From assembly GCF_048007105.1 (NCBI RefSeq), contig NZ_CP180352.1, forward strand, positions 4,092,001 through 4,156,000: a stretch of 64,000 nt of DNA. Reading direction: 5' to 3'. A program made the translations under genes and the position numbers. The notes under the pieces were generated by a model. The model made no database searches. It had not been told where the DNA came from and worked only from the letters and a program-made list of their open reading frames with translations. The DNA comes from Minwuia sp048007105. Lineage in GTDB: Bacteria; Pseudomonadota; Alphaproteobacteria; Minwuiales; Minwuiaceae. This document shows positions 26,530-34,907 of this stretch, piece by piece (the stretch's first letter is position 1; each line of letters begins with the position of its first letter).

Positions 26530-27783
26530 ATGCTTGCGAAGAACACCGGTGAATTCGTCCAGATCAGCGCTGCGGATGGCGGCAGCTTCCGGGCCTATGT
26601 CTGCAAACCGGAACAGGGCTCCGGCCCCGGACTGGTGATGATCCAGGAGATCTTCGGCATCAACGACTACATGAAGTCGATGGCCGAGCATTATGCCGAG
26701 GAAGGCTATGTCGCCATCGTGCCCGACCTGTTCTGGCGCATCGAGCCGGGCGTCGAACTCGGATACGGCGAGGCGGATTTCCAGAAGGCCTTCGACTTCT
26801 ACGGCAAGTTCGACGTCGCGAAGGGCGTCGAGGACATCCAGGCCACCATCACAGCGCTGCGCGGCATGGCCGATGTGAAGGGCAAGGTCGGCTGCGTCGG
26901 CTACTGCCTTGGCGGCCTGCTGGCCTATCTGTCGGCGGCCCGCACCGATGTCGATGTCGCTGTCGGCTACTACGGCGTCGGCATCGAGAACCACCTCGAC
27001 GAACTTGGCGGGATCACCAGCCCGGTCGTGCTGCACTTCGCCGGCGAGGATCAGTTCTGCCCCGCCGAGGCCCGCGAGAAGATCACGGCCGCAGCCGAGG
27101 GCAAGCCGCATGTCCAGTGCTATCTCTACGAGGGGCAGGACCACGCCTTCGCGACCCCGGGCCGAGATCATTTCGACAAGCCGTCGACCATGATGGCGCA
27201 TTCGCGGACACTCGCCGCGCTGCGCTCTGTGCTGGGTCCGATCTACGACCTCGAGCACCTCTGGGACATGCACTGCTACTACGAGTTCGCCACCCGCGAC
27301 GTGGACGCGACCATGGACACGATGGTGGCCGAGCCGTACGTGAACCACATTCCGACGATGACCGGCGGCGTCGGCCACGATCATCTGAAGCGCTTCTACA
27401 AGTATCACTTCGTGGACTCGAACCCCGAGGACACGAAGCTGATCCCGATCAGCCGCACCATCGGTGCGGACCGCCTGGTCGACGAGATGATCTTCTGCTT
27501 CACCCACACCCGCGAGATCGACTGGATGCTGCCGGGCATCGAACCCACCGGCCGCTATGTGGAGGTGCCGCTGGTCGCCATCGTCAACTTCCGGGGCGAC
27601 AAACTCTATCACGAACACATCTACTGGGATCAGGCCTCGGTGCTGGTGCAGATCGGCAAGCTGGATCCCAAGGGACTGCCGGTCGCGGGCGCCGATACGG
27701 CGAAGAAGCTGGTCGACGAGACCCGTCCGTCAAACCAGTTGATGCGCAAGGCCTGGGCGACCAGCGACGGCAAGCCGATCTAG
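26530..27783 (+). CDS. Dienelactone hydrolase fused to a SnoaL/NTF2-like domain
   Basis: A 417-residue cytoplasmic protein. Residues 1-230 are a dienelactone hydrolase: VMIQEIFGINDYMKSMAEHY, the nucleophile Cys126 in GCVGYCLGGLLAY, the acid region HFAGEDQFCP, and the His block YEGQDHAFATPGRDHF. From about 245 a second domain follows (HCYYEFATRDVDATMDTMVA, RFYKYHFVD, VEVPLVAIVNFRGDKLYHEH) with the NTF2-like pattern. It could open lactones from aromatic ring cleavage, and the second domain may bind substrate. Its stop overlaps the convergent phnN stop by 4 bases. Confidence 0.9.
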   Translation: MLAKNTGEFVQISAADGGSFRAYVCKPEQGSGPGLVMIQEIFGINDYMKSMAEHYAEEGYVAIVPDLFWRIEPGVELGYGEADFQKAFDFYGKFDVAKGVEDIQATITALRGMADVKGKVGCVGYCLGGLLAYLSAARTDVDVAVGYYGVGIENHLDELGGITSPVVLHFAGEDQFCPAEAREKITAAAEGKPHVQCYLYEGQDHAFATPGRDHFDKPSTMMAHSRTLAALRSVLGPIYDLEHLWDMHCYYEFATRDVDATMDTMVAEPYVNHIPTMTGGVGHDHLKRFYKYHFVDSNPEDTKLIPISRTIGADRLVDEMIFCFTHTREIDWMLPGIEPTGRYVEVPLVAIVNFRGDKLYHEHIYWDQASVLVQIGKLDPKGLPVAGADTAKKLVDETRPSNQLMRKAWATSDGKPI

Positions 27784-28331
27784 ACCGAACGGATCAGCCG
27801 TTCCAGCTCCCTGGCGGCGTCGCCTACGGCGCCGGAATTATCGATTGTGACCACGTTCGGCCCCCGGACCCTGGAATCGAGGGAACGCTGGATACGGGCC
27901 TCGATCTGCTCTGCCGTTTCGCGGCCCCGCGCGTGCAGCCGCCGGCGCAGTTCGTCCTCGTTCACGGTCAGCGCGACGACCTTCGCCTTCGGGAACACCG
28001 CGCGGATCGACGGCAGGGCCTGCCGTGACCCGTTGGCGATAGCTACCGCGCCGTCCGAAATCTGTTCCTTCAACTCCGCCGGCCAGCCATATGCGAGACC
28101 GTTGGCGCGCCAGGTCACGCAGAAGGACCCGCGAGCTTCTGCGGCTTCGAAGTCGCGCTCGGAAAGGCTGTCATGGTCCTCGGTGCCGGGCTGGACCGGA
28201 CGCGTGACGGTCCGGCGCACGAACTGCACCCCGGGATCGCCGTCGAATACATCGCGCATGCGGTCGATCAGCGTGTCCTTGCCGGAACCGCTGGGGCCGA
28301 CGATGACGACCAGTCCGCCTGTCTCAGACAA
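27780..28331 (-). CDS. phnN: Ribose 1,5-bisphosphate phosphokinase
   Basis: Phosphorylates ribose 1,5-bisphosphate to PRPP, the last step of the C-P lyase pathway. The 183 residues contain the P-loop GPSGSGKD at 12-19, the guanylate-kinase-like VRRTVTRPVQPGTEDHDSLS, and the LHARGRETAEQIEARIQRS lid region. It is the last gene of the phnGHIJKL-DUF1045-MN operon, 2 bases after phnM. Confidence 0.94.
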   Translation of the reverse strand: MSETGGLVVIVGPSGSGKDTLIDRMRDVFDGDPGVQFVRRTVTRPVQPGTEDHDSLSERDFEAAEARGSFCVTWRANGLAYGWPAELKEQISDGAVAIANGSRQALPSIRAVFPKAKVVALTVNEDELRRRLHARGRETAEQIEARIQRSLDSRVRGPNVVTIDNSGAVGDAARELERLIRSV

Positions 28332-28333
28332 GG

Positions 28334-29476
28334 TCAGACAACCCTTCGGCCCTCGCGCCAGACGGTCCGGATCACCGGCACGCCGCCATCGACTTGCACC
28401 CGAACCAGATCGGCCCGCTTGCCTGCCGCGATCTCGCCGCGGTCGTCGAGCCCGACGGCCCTGGCCGGATTCCGCGACGCCATCGCCACCGCTTCCGGCA
28501 GGCTGATCCGCTCGACCGTATCGGCCAGCATGAAGGCCGACTGCATCAGGCTGAAGGGGATGTAGTCCGAGGAGAGAATGTCCAGCACCCCGATCTCGGC
28601 CAGCGACCGGGCCGCGATATTGCCCGAATGCGATCCGCCCCGGACGACATTCGGCGCCCCCATCAGAACGGACATCCCGTTGCCGTGACTGGCGCGGGCC
28701 GCGGTCTCGGTTGTCGGAAACTCCGCTATGCGCACGCCGTCGGAGACCGCCTCGCCGACATGCGCATCGGTGGCGTCGTCATGGCTGGCCAGCACGATAC
28801 CCTGTTCGCGGGCGAAGGCGGAAATTGCCGCCCGGTGCCGAGCAGAATTGGCCTCGGATTGCGAGATCCGCAGCGAACAGAAGGCCTCGAACTCGGCGTC
28901 CGTCATGCCGAGCTTGCCCTGATAATAGGTCTTGTAGGCATTGATGTCCGCAAACTGGCGCTGGCCCGGCGCGTGATCCATCAGCGAGGCCAGCTTCACC
29001 ATGGGGCGTTCAGCCATGCCCTCGAACGCCTCAATGCAGTTGGGCGCCGAAACCTCGCAGCGGAGATGAATCAGATGGTCGGCGCGCGCCAGTCCCCTCT
29101 CTGCCACTTCCTGAATGGTATCGGCGAGGATCACCATGTCCGCGGCGGCCATGTCGTCATCGCGCTCGTGGTCGCCGACCCGAAGCGCATCGAACACCGT
29201 CGTGATGCCGGAGGCCGCGATCTGGGCGTCATGGGCCAGGACGGCCGCGCGGGGGTTCCAGCGCACCTTGGGCCGCGGGGCATAGTGACCTTCCAGATGA
29301 TCGGTGTGGAGTTCCACCAGACCGGGCGTCAGATAATCGCCGTTCATGTCCTCGGATGCCGCGGCCGTGGCGCTGCCGATATCGGCGATGCGGCCGTCGC
29401 GGATCAGGACCGAGCCATCGACGATCTCATCACCAAGTACGATACGGGCGTTGGTGAGAACGGTCTCTGTGGTCAT
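28334..29476 (-). CDS. phnM: Alpha-D-ribose 1-methylphosphonate 5-triphosphate diphosphatase
   Basis: An amidohydrolase-fold enzyme that removes diphosphate from the PhnGHI product to give ribose 1-methylphosphonate 5-phosphate. The 380 residues have the metal site LVELHTDHLEGHYAPRPKVR, later the catalytic region LASHDDATDAHVGEAVSDGV, VLMGAPNVVRGGSHSGNIAA and the end ASRNPARAVGLDDRGEIAAG. Start ATG 29476 is one base from the preceding stop. The length is normal for PhnM. Confidence 0.96.
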   Translation of the reverse strand: MTTETVLTNARIVLGDEIVDGSVLIRDGRIADIGSATAAASEDMNGDYLTPGLVELHTDHLEGHYAPRPKVRWNPRAAVLAHDAQIAASGITTVFDALRVGDHERDDDMAAADMVILADTIQEVAERGLARADHLIHLRCEVSAPNCIEAFEGMAERPMVKLASLMDHAPGQRQFADINAYKTYYQGKLGMTDAEFEAFCSLRISQSEANSARHRAAISAFAREQGIVLASHDDATDAHVGEAVSDGVRIAEFPTTETAARASHGNGMSVLMGAPNVVRGGSHSGNIAARSLAEIGVLDILSSDYIPFSLMQSAFMLADTVERISLPEAVAMASRNPARAVGLDDRGEIAAGKRADLVRVQVDGGVPVIRTVWREGRRVV

Positions 29477-29477
29477 A

Positions 29478-30185
29478 TCAGGCGGTCATCCTCTGCGACT
29501 CGGCACTCATGCGGACATGTTCGCGCACCTGGAACGGTGCGCCCGGTTCGGTCTCCACGAACAACGACAGCGAGGCGATCCCCACGGGCTTCGCCAGGGC
29601 CTCATCGAACCATTCATGCAGGGCGGCCCGGACGGCCGGGGCCTCATGATCCTGCACAGGACCGGTCAGCGTCATGTGGAAGCGGAAGCAGTCCAGCACA
29701 TGCGGATATCCCCAGCGGTAGAGATTGCGCAGCTGCGCCACGCTGAGCTGGTCCGGCTGCCGCTTCGCCATCTCGGCCTCGGTCAGCGGTGCGCGGAACC
29801 GGTCGAAATTCATCACGACGTTGCAGGCAAACGCGTCCAGTTCCGGGGCGGGTGCCGACGGCACCAGCGCGAAGAAGCGCGACAGGCGTCCGATCCGGAG
29901 ACCGGGGATCGCGAACGGCGTTTCGGCGGCCGTGAACCGGTGGAGCTCGTTGATCAGATCGTCCTCGTGGACGCCGTCGGCAAGCCGGAATGGCGCCTTC
30001 AGGGTCGCGTGGAAGCCGTAGCGGCGCGCGGCCGCCGTATGGAAGGCGATCTCGGCCGAATTGAGGTGGCGCAGGACCGGCGCGGATACGCGGTCTCCGG
30101 TGAAGACATCACGTCCGAGCCACTGGGTCGCCACGCGGCCCAGTTCCTCATCCGGTGCAAAGGTGAAATAGACGGCGTAGCGCAT
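29478..30185 (-). CDS. DUF1045 putative phosphonate metabolism protein, 2H phosphoesterase family
   Basis: A 235-residue protein typical of C-P lyase operons lacking phnP. It shows both motifs of the 2H phosphoesterase fold: H59-A-T-L in YGFHATLKAPF and H170-M-T-L in FRFHMTLTGPV. Enzymes of this fold open 2',3'- or 1,2-cyclic phosphates. ATG 30185 follows GGGGAGG; the start is 58 bases after phnL, the largest gap of the operon. Acting on 5-phosphoribosyl 1,2-cyclic phosphate in place of PhnP is my inference. Confidence 0.92.
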   Translation of the reverse strand: MRYAVYFTFAPDEELGRVATQWLGRDVFTGDRVSAPVLRHLNSAEIAFHTAAARRYGFHATLKAPFRLADGVHEDDLINELHRFTAAETPFAIPGLRIGRLSRFFALVPSAPAPELDAFACNVVMNFDRFRAPLTEAEMAKRQPDQLSVAQLRNLYRWGYPHVLDCFRFHMTLTGPVQDHEAPAVRAALHEWFDEALAKPVGIASLSLFVETEPGAPFQVREHVRMSAESQRMTA

Positions 30186-30243
30186 CACTGACCTCCCCGC
30201 TTGAGATCGTGATAGCCGGAGCAAATGACAATCGTGCGAAGCA

Positions 30244-30951
30244 TCAGGCCGCTTCGGTATCAGGAGCAAACGCGGCGACGTCGACGACGCGGTCCGCAAC
30301 CACGTCCCGGACGTCGGCATCGTGGAAGATTCCGAGCAGGGCCGCACCTGCCGCCTTCTTCTCGGCGATCAGGGCGATGACGACGTCGCGGTTCTGACGG
30401 TCCAGCGACGCGGTCGGCTCGTCCAGCAGCAGGACAGGATGATCGGGCAGGAAGCCGCGGGCGATGTTCACCCGCTGCTGCTCGCCGCCGGAAAACGTCG
30501 CCGGCGGGAGCGCCCAGAGCCGCTCCGGCAGGTTCAGCCGCGCGAACATGGCCGCAGCCCGGTCCCGCGCCTCGTCAGCCGGGACGCCGAGCATCAGCAG
30601 CGGCTCCGCGGCGACATCGAGAGCGGACACACGCGGAATGGCCCGAAGGAACTGACTGACATAGCCGAGGGTCTCCCGCCGGACGTCCAACACCGTGCGG
30701 GGGTCGGCCTGCGCCAGATTCACGGCCTCGCCGCGATGGCGGATCTCGATGCGCCCGGATCCGACGCCGTAATTGCCGTAGATCATCTTCAGGATCGAGC
30801 TCTTCCCCGCGCCCGACGCGCCGCCGAGGGCCACGCACTCGCCGCCCGCGACCGAGAACTCGACGCCCCGGACCACCGGCAGGCTGACGCCGCCGCGGAG
30901 ATGCAGGGTGAAGGTCTTGGAGACGCCAGTGAGTATGAGAAGACGGTCCAT
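30244..30951 (-). CDS. phnL: C-P lyase system ATP-binding protein
   Basis: A 235-residue ABC-type ATPase tied to the C-P lyase core complex rather than to transport. Walker A is GGASGAGKSSILKMIYGNYG, followed by LGYVSQFLRAIPRVSALDVA, the signature FSGGEQQRVNIARGFL and Walker B VLLLDEPTASLD. The YGNY segment after Walker A is typical of PhnL. It is separated by 3 bases from the phnK stop. Confidence 0.95.
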   Translation of the reverse strand: MDRLLILTGVSKTFTLHLRGGVSLPVVRGVEFSVAGGECVALGGASGAGKSSILKMIYGNYGVGSGRIEIRHRGEAVNLAQADPRTVLDVRRETLGYVSQFLRAIPRVSALDVAAEPLLMLGVPADEARDRAAAMFARLNLPERLWALPPATFSGGEQQRVNIARGFLPDHPVLLLDEPTASLDRQNRDVVIALIAEKKAAGAALLGIFHDADVRDVVADRVVDVAAFAPDTEAA

Positions 30952-30954
30952 CGC

Positions 30955-31764
30955 TCAGGCCTGCAGGATCGAGGAAACGAGAAGCTGGGTGTAGGGTGCC
31001 TGCGGATCGTCGAGCACCCTGTCGGTGAGCCCGCTTTCGATCACGCGCCCTTCCTTCATCACCAGAATCCGCTGCGACAACAGTCGCGCCACAGCCAGGT
31101 CATGGGTCACGATGATCGCCGACAGGCCCAGTTCGCCCACCAGACCGCGCAGCAGGTCGAGCAGGCGCGCCTGCACCGAGACATCCAGGCCGCCGGTCGG
31201 TTCGTCCATGAAGACCAGGCGCGGACCGGTCACCAGGTTGCGGGCGATCTGGAGCCGCTGGCGCATGCCGCCCGAAAAGGTGGTCGGCTGGTCATCGATG
31301 CGGTCGTCCGCGATCTCGACGCGTCCGAGCCAGTCCAGCGCGGTCTCGCGGATACGCCCGTAGTGCCGGTTGCCGACGGCCATCAGCCGCTCACCGACAT
31401 TGGCGCCGGCGGACACGCTCATGCGCAGCCCGTCGGCCGGGTTCTGGTGCACGAAGCCCCAGTCGGTCCGCATCAGATAGCGCCGCTCGGCCTCGGTCAG
31501 CGCGCCGAGATCCTGCATCCGGCCATCGCGTCCACGGTAGTCGATACGGCCGCCGGTCGGCTGCATCCGCCCCGAGACGCAGTTCAGCAGCGTCGTCTTG
31601 CCCGAGCCGCTCTCGCCCACGATCGCGAGGACCTCGCCCGGCCAGATTTCCAGATCGACGTCTATGCAACCCATCCGCTCGCCGTACCAGTGGCTCAGTC
31701 CATGGACCTGCAGCAGCGGCCCGCTCGTGGTATCCGTCTTCGCGATCCCGGCATGCGCGTTCAT
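30955..31764 (-). CDS. phnK: C-P lyase system ATP-binding protein
   Basis: A 269-residue ABC-type ATPase that binds the PhnGHIJ core. It has VHGLSHWYGERMGCIDVDLE at the start, Walker A GESGSGKTTLLNCVSG, VHQNPADGLRMSVSAGANVG, the signature FSGGMRQRLQIARNL, and Walker B LVFMDEPTGGLDVS. ATG 31764 overlaps the phnJ stop, so it is translationally coupled to phnJ. Confidence 0.95.
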   Translation of the reverse strand: MNAHAGIAKTDTTSGPLLQVHGLSHWYGERMGCIDVDLEIWPGEVLAIVGESGSGKTTLLNCVSGRMQPTGGRIDYRGRDGRMQDLGALTEAERRYLMRTDWGFVHQNPADGLRMSVSAGANVGERLMAVGNRHYGRIRETALDWLGRVEIADDRIDDQPTTFSGGMRQRLQIARNLVTGPRLVFMDEPTGGLDVSVQARLLDLLRGLVGELGLSAIIVTHDLAVARLLSQRILVMKEGRVIESGLTDRVLDDPQAPYTQLLVSSILQA

Positions 31765-32642
31765 TCCGCCGCCTCCGGCTGAGCGCCGCGATGGCCGTCG
31801 GCCTGGCGGGCATTGCAGTTGTCGGTGTCCGAGCAGACGAACATGCGTCCGCCCCGGTCGTCGAGAATGACCTCGTCGAGAAACACGTTCTCCGCGCCGC
31901 AGAGGGCGCAGGGACGGTCGAACTTCTGGACCGTGAAGGGATGGTCCTCGAAGTCCAGGCTGACCACGTCGGTGTGTGGCGGGATGGCGTAGATCCGCAT
32001 CTCCCGGCCGGCGCCGAAAAGCTGCAGCGCCTTCGAACGGTTCATCTTCGGATTGTCGAATTTCGGCGTCGGCGAGGGATCGGTCACGTAGCGACCGTGC
32101 ACCTTCACCGGATAGGCATAGGTGGTCGCGATATGACCATGCCGGGCGATGTCTTCGTAGAGCTTCACGTGCATGACGCCGTATTCCTCCAGCGCATGCA
32201 TGGTCCGGGTCTCGGTCTCGCGCGGCTCCAGGAAACGTAGCGGCTCGGGAATCGGCACCTGATAAACCAACACCTGCCCTGCCTTCAGCGGCGTCTCAGG
32301 GATGCGGTGGCGGGTCTGGATGATGCTCGCCTCGGTGGTCGAGGTGGTCACCTCGACGCCGGTCGTCCGCTGGAAGAACTTGCGGATCGAGATGGCGTTG
32401 GTGGTGTCGTCGGCGCCCTGGTCGATCACCTTCAGCCGGTCGTCGGGTCCGATGACCGACGCCGTCACCTGCACGCCCCCCGTGCCCCAGCCATAGGGCA
32501 TGGGCATCTCGCGGCTGGCGAAGGGCACCTGATAGCCGGGAATAGCGATGGCCTTCAGGATGGCGCGGCGGATCATCCGTTTCGACTGCTCATCAAGATA
32601 GGCGAAGTTGTAGCCGGAGACCGTCTGCATCTGCGCGCTCAT
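31761..32642 (-). CDS. phnJ: Carbon-phosphorus lyase (radical SAM enzyme)
   Basis: The catalytic subunit that cleaves the C-P bond of ribose 1-methylphosphonate 5-phosphate by radical SAM chemistry, releasing methane in the known reaction. The 293 residues include GYNFAYLDEQSKRMIRRAIL, VPFASREMPMPYGWGTGGVQ and the cysteine set C245, C248, C270 and C276 (RPCALCGAENV and VCSDTDNC), as in characterised PhnJ. ATG 32642 overlaps the phnI stop (ATGA). Confidence 0.97.
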   Translation of the reverse strand: MSAQMQTVSGYNFAYLDEQSKRMIRRAILKAIAIPGYQVPFASREMPMPYGWGTGGVQVTASVIGPDDRLKVIDQGADDTTNAISIRKFFQRTTGVEVTTSTTEASIIQTRHRIPETPLKAGQVLVYQVPIPEPLRFLEPRETETRTMHALEEYGVMHVKLYEDIARHGHIATTYAYPVKVHGRYVTDPSPTPKFDNPKMNRSKALQLFGAGREMRIYAIPPHTDVVSLDFEDHPFTVQKFDRPCALCGAENVFLDEVILDDRGGRMFVCSDTDNCNARQADGHRGAQPEAAE

Positions 32643-33733
32643 TCCGCGGCCTCCGCATTCAGCCCGGGCCGTTCCCGGTGCTCGGCCCGCATGCGGCGGA
32701 CAAGCTCCAGTTCGGACTGGAAATCGACGTAGTGGGGCAGCTTGAGATGCTCCACGAAGCCGGTCGCCTGAACGTTGTCGGCATGCGCGATGACGAACTC
32801 CTCGTCCTGCGCGGGCGCCGTCAGATCCTCGCCGAGCTCGGTAGCCCGGAGCGCGCGGTCGACAAGCGCCATGGCCATCGCCTTGCGCTCCGACTGCCCG
32901 AAGACGAGACCGTAGCCCCGGGTGAACTGCGGCGGCGCCTTGGCCGAGCCCTTGAACTGGTTGACCATCTGGCACTCGGTCACCTGGATGCGGCCAAGCG
33001 GCGCGGCGAAGTCCAGTTCGGGCACATCCAGTTCCAGTTCGACCTCGCCGATGCGGATCTCGCCCGCGAAGGGGTGGCTGCGGGCGTAGCCGCGCTGGGT
33101 CGAGTAGCCCATCGCCAGCAGGAAACCCTCATCGCCGCGGGACAGGGCCTGGAGCCGGGCGTCACGGTCGAGAGGGTAGGTCATCGGGGTCCGCGCAATA
33201 TCGTCGGGCGCTTCCTTGCCACTCGCAGGCGCGTCCTCCACAAGGCCTTCCTGGCCGAGGATGTCGCTGACACGGACCATGCGCTCCTCGGCGCCGCCTC
33301 GCGCCTCGGGCGCCGGCGGCTCGCCGCCCTCGGCAAGCCCCTGATCCAGCAGGCGGTGGGTGTAGTCGAAGGTCGGCCCGAGCAGCTGGCCACCTGGCAG
33401 ATCCTTGAAGGTCGCCGAGATGCGGCGCTCCACCTGCATCGAACCGGTGTCCACGGGCCGGGTGTAACCGAAACGCGGCAGGGTCGTGCGGTAGGCGCGG
33501 GCGAGGAAGATCGCCTCGATCAGGTCGCCGCGGGCCTGCTTGATGGCCAGCGCAGCCAGTTCCCGGTCATGGATCGCGCCCTCGCTCATCACCCGGTCGA
33601 CGGCCAGCGCCAGCTGACCCGAAATCTGCTCCAGCGTCAGTTCGGGGACGCTTCGGTCGCCGCGTCGCCGGTCGGCGAGCAGCCGGTGCGCGTTGTCGAT
33701 GGCGGCCTCGCCGCCCTTTACGGCCACATACAT
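32639..33733 (-). CDS. phnI: Alpha-D-ribose 1-methylphosphonate 5-triphosphate synthase subunit
   Basis: The nucleosidase-type subunit of the PhnGHI complex, which replaces adenine of ATP with the phosphonate. The 364 residues start MYVAVKGGEAAIDNAHRLL and contain ALAIKQARGDLIEAIFLARA, RISATFKDLPGGQLLGPTFD, GYSTQRGYARSHPFAGEIRI and TECQMVNQFKG, all characteristic of PhnI. It lies 1 base after phnH. Confidence 0.97.
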   Translation of the reverse strand: MYVAVKGGEAAIDNAHRLLADRRRGDRSVPELTLEQISGQLALAVDRVMSEGAIHDRELAALAIKQARGDLIEAIFLARAYRTTLPRFGYTRPVDTGSMQVERRISATFKDLPGGQLLGPTFDYTHRLLDQGLAEGGEPPAPEARGGAEERMVRVSDILGQEGLVEDAPASGKEAPDDIARTPMTYPLDRDARLQALSRGDEGFLLAMGYSTQRGYARSHPFAGEIRIGEVELELDVPELDFAAPLGRIQVTECQMVNQFKGSAKAPPQFTRGYGLVFGQSERKAMAMALVDRALRATELGEDLTAPAQDEEFVIAHADNVQATGFVEHLKLPHYVDFQSELELVRRMRAEHRERPGLNAEAAE

Positions 33734-33734
33734 G

Positions 33735-34340
33735 TCAGTCCTCCCGCCAGCAGATGCGGGTCGTGCGCGGCAGCGCCGCCACGCCTTCGGGGGCCGCCAG
33801 GAAAAGGTCCACGCCGCGCGGGAACAATGCGCCGTTCCTCTCCCACCAGTCCCGGAACCCGGCGGGCATGGCCGGAAGTCCGAACCGCCGCCGGTCCTCG
33901 ATACCCGGCCCCGTCAGATCGACGGCGTTGCCCTCCCTGAATCCGCTGCAGGCCAGCACCAGCGTTGCCGAGCGGTCGGGATAGGCGTCGTCGCCAATGG
34001 CGAAATCCGGCAGCGGCGAAAGACCCGCCGGATCGGCCACCAGCGCGAACTGCGCCAGGGCCGGGTCCGCTGCAAGCGGCGCGTTGGTATGGAAGGCGAG
34101 CCAGCCACGGACGGCCTTGTCGGTAGCCAGCGGCGCGTCCAGCCAGACCGGCGTATCGGTGTCGCAGAGGGTGCAGGCAATCGCGGCCAGCGCCGACGGC
34201 AGCGCGGGCGGCGGCGCCATCTCCGCGGAGAAGGTCTGCACCGTTCCCGGCTCCGCCATCGCCGCCATCAACGCCCGGAAGACCGACTGGGCCTCCAGGA
34301 CCGGATCGGCGAACCCGCCCTGCAGCAATTCCGTCTGCAT
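33735..34340 (-). CDS. phnH: C-P lyase core complex subunit PhnH
   Basis: A 201-residue subunit of the C-P lyase core. It begins MQTELLQGGFADPVLEAQSV and has the conserved QSVFRALMAAMAEPGTVQTF, FHTNAPLAADPALAQFALV and GFRDWWERNGALFPRGVDLF blocks. ATG 34340 lies two bases after the phnG stop. Its length and order between phnG and phnI fit. Confidence 0.96.
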   Translation of the reverse strand: MQTELLQGGFADPVLEAQSVFRALMAAMAEPGTVQTFSAEMAPPPALPSALAAIACTLCDTDTPVWLDAPLATDKAVRGWLAFHTNAPLAADPALAQFALVADPAGLSPLPDFAIGDDAYPDRSATLVLACSGFREGNAVDLTGPGIEDRRRFGLPAMPAGFRDWWERNGALFPRGVDLFLAAPEGVAALPRTTRICWRED

Positions 34341-34342
34341 GG

Positions 34343-34798
34343 TCAGTCCTCCCCCCGCACCATGGTGAAGAAGTCGACGCGCGTTGCCTCGGTCTCGGCC
34401 CGGCGGCGGCGGTCCCGTTCCGACAGCGACCGGCCAAGCGGTCCGGTGACAGCTTCGTCGATCCGCTGCGCCATCGCCGGATCCTGCGCCAGCGCGTCGA
34501 TCACCGCGCAAAGTCGAGCGGCAGCGGTGTCGCGGCCGAGCCTGTAGGCGTGGCCGACCTGCCCTGAATCCACGCGGACCGTCGCCCGGGTCACGGTGAC
34601 ATCGCCGAAATTGAAGGGGTCCCCGTCGCCGCTGATCCGGCCGCGCACAGTTGCCAGACCTGTTTCGGGGCCGCGGATCATCTCGAAGGCCGGGTCGACG
34701 CCCAGCGACTTCCAGCACCGCGCCAGATCGCCGCCTTCGGCGCGGGCAAGGACGGCCATCCGTTCACGGCGGCTGACGGTTTCAGTGCTGGCGGACAT
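34343..34798 (-). CDS. phnG: C-P lyase core complex subunit PhnG
   Basis: First gene of the catabolic operon (151 residues). It carries MAVLARAEGGDLARCWKSLG, FEMIRGPETGLATVRGRISG, FNFGDVTVTRATVRVDSGQV and GHAYRLGRDTAAARLCAVID, typical of PhnG. ATG 34798 has GGGAG at suitable distance; the frame is open upstream but unrelated. Its leader contains the phnF-side palindrome and Pho half-sites, so it should be induced at low phosphate and repressed by PhnF. Confidence 0.95.
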   Translation of the reverse strand: MSASTETVSRRERMAVLARAEGGDLARCWKSLGVDPAFEMIRGPETGLATVRGRISGDGDPFNFGDVTVTRATVRVDSGQVGHAYRLGRDTAAARLCAVIDALAQDPAMAQRIDEAVTGPLGRSLSERDRRRRAETEATRVDFFTMVRGED

Positions 34799-34824
34799 TT
34801 CGCGCTCCCTGTCGACGGGCATAT

Positions 34825-34844
34825 TTGTATATTTGTCTATACAA
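34825..34844. promoter_or_regulatory. Probable PhnF (GntR/HutC-type) operator
   Basis: A perfect inverted repeat TTGTATA / TATACAA with a 6-base spacer in the divergent phnG-phnF spacer. The right half overlaps a tighter near-palindrome TTGTCTATACAA at 34833-34844, the pattern bound by HutC-subfamily GntR repressors. It lies 27 bases upstream of the phnG ATG, where a bound repressor would block phnG transcription. It is the only A/T-rich stretch in the neighbourhood. PhnF binding is inferred from position and motif. Confidence 0.7.
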
Positions 34845-34868
34845 CTATGCAAGCAGCTTCTCCTCGCT

Positions 34869-34897
34869 ATACTGTCGGTGTGACGTCCGTATGACGG
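34869..34897 (-). promoter_or_regulatory. Pho box upstream of phnG
   Basis: Read on the minus strand, three 7-base units follow at exact 11-base steps: CCGTCAT (34891-34897), ACGTCAC (34880-34886) and ACAGTAT (34869-34875). The first two form a standard 18-base PhoB site (consensus CTGTCAT-N4-CTGTCAT). It is about 70 bases upstream of the phnG start and oriented toward it. It also sits just before the phnF start codon, so it may affect phnF. Confidence 0.6.
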
Positions 34898-34907
34898 AGG
34901 ACTGAAT

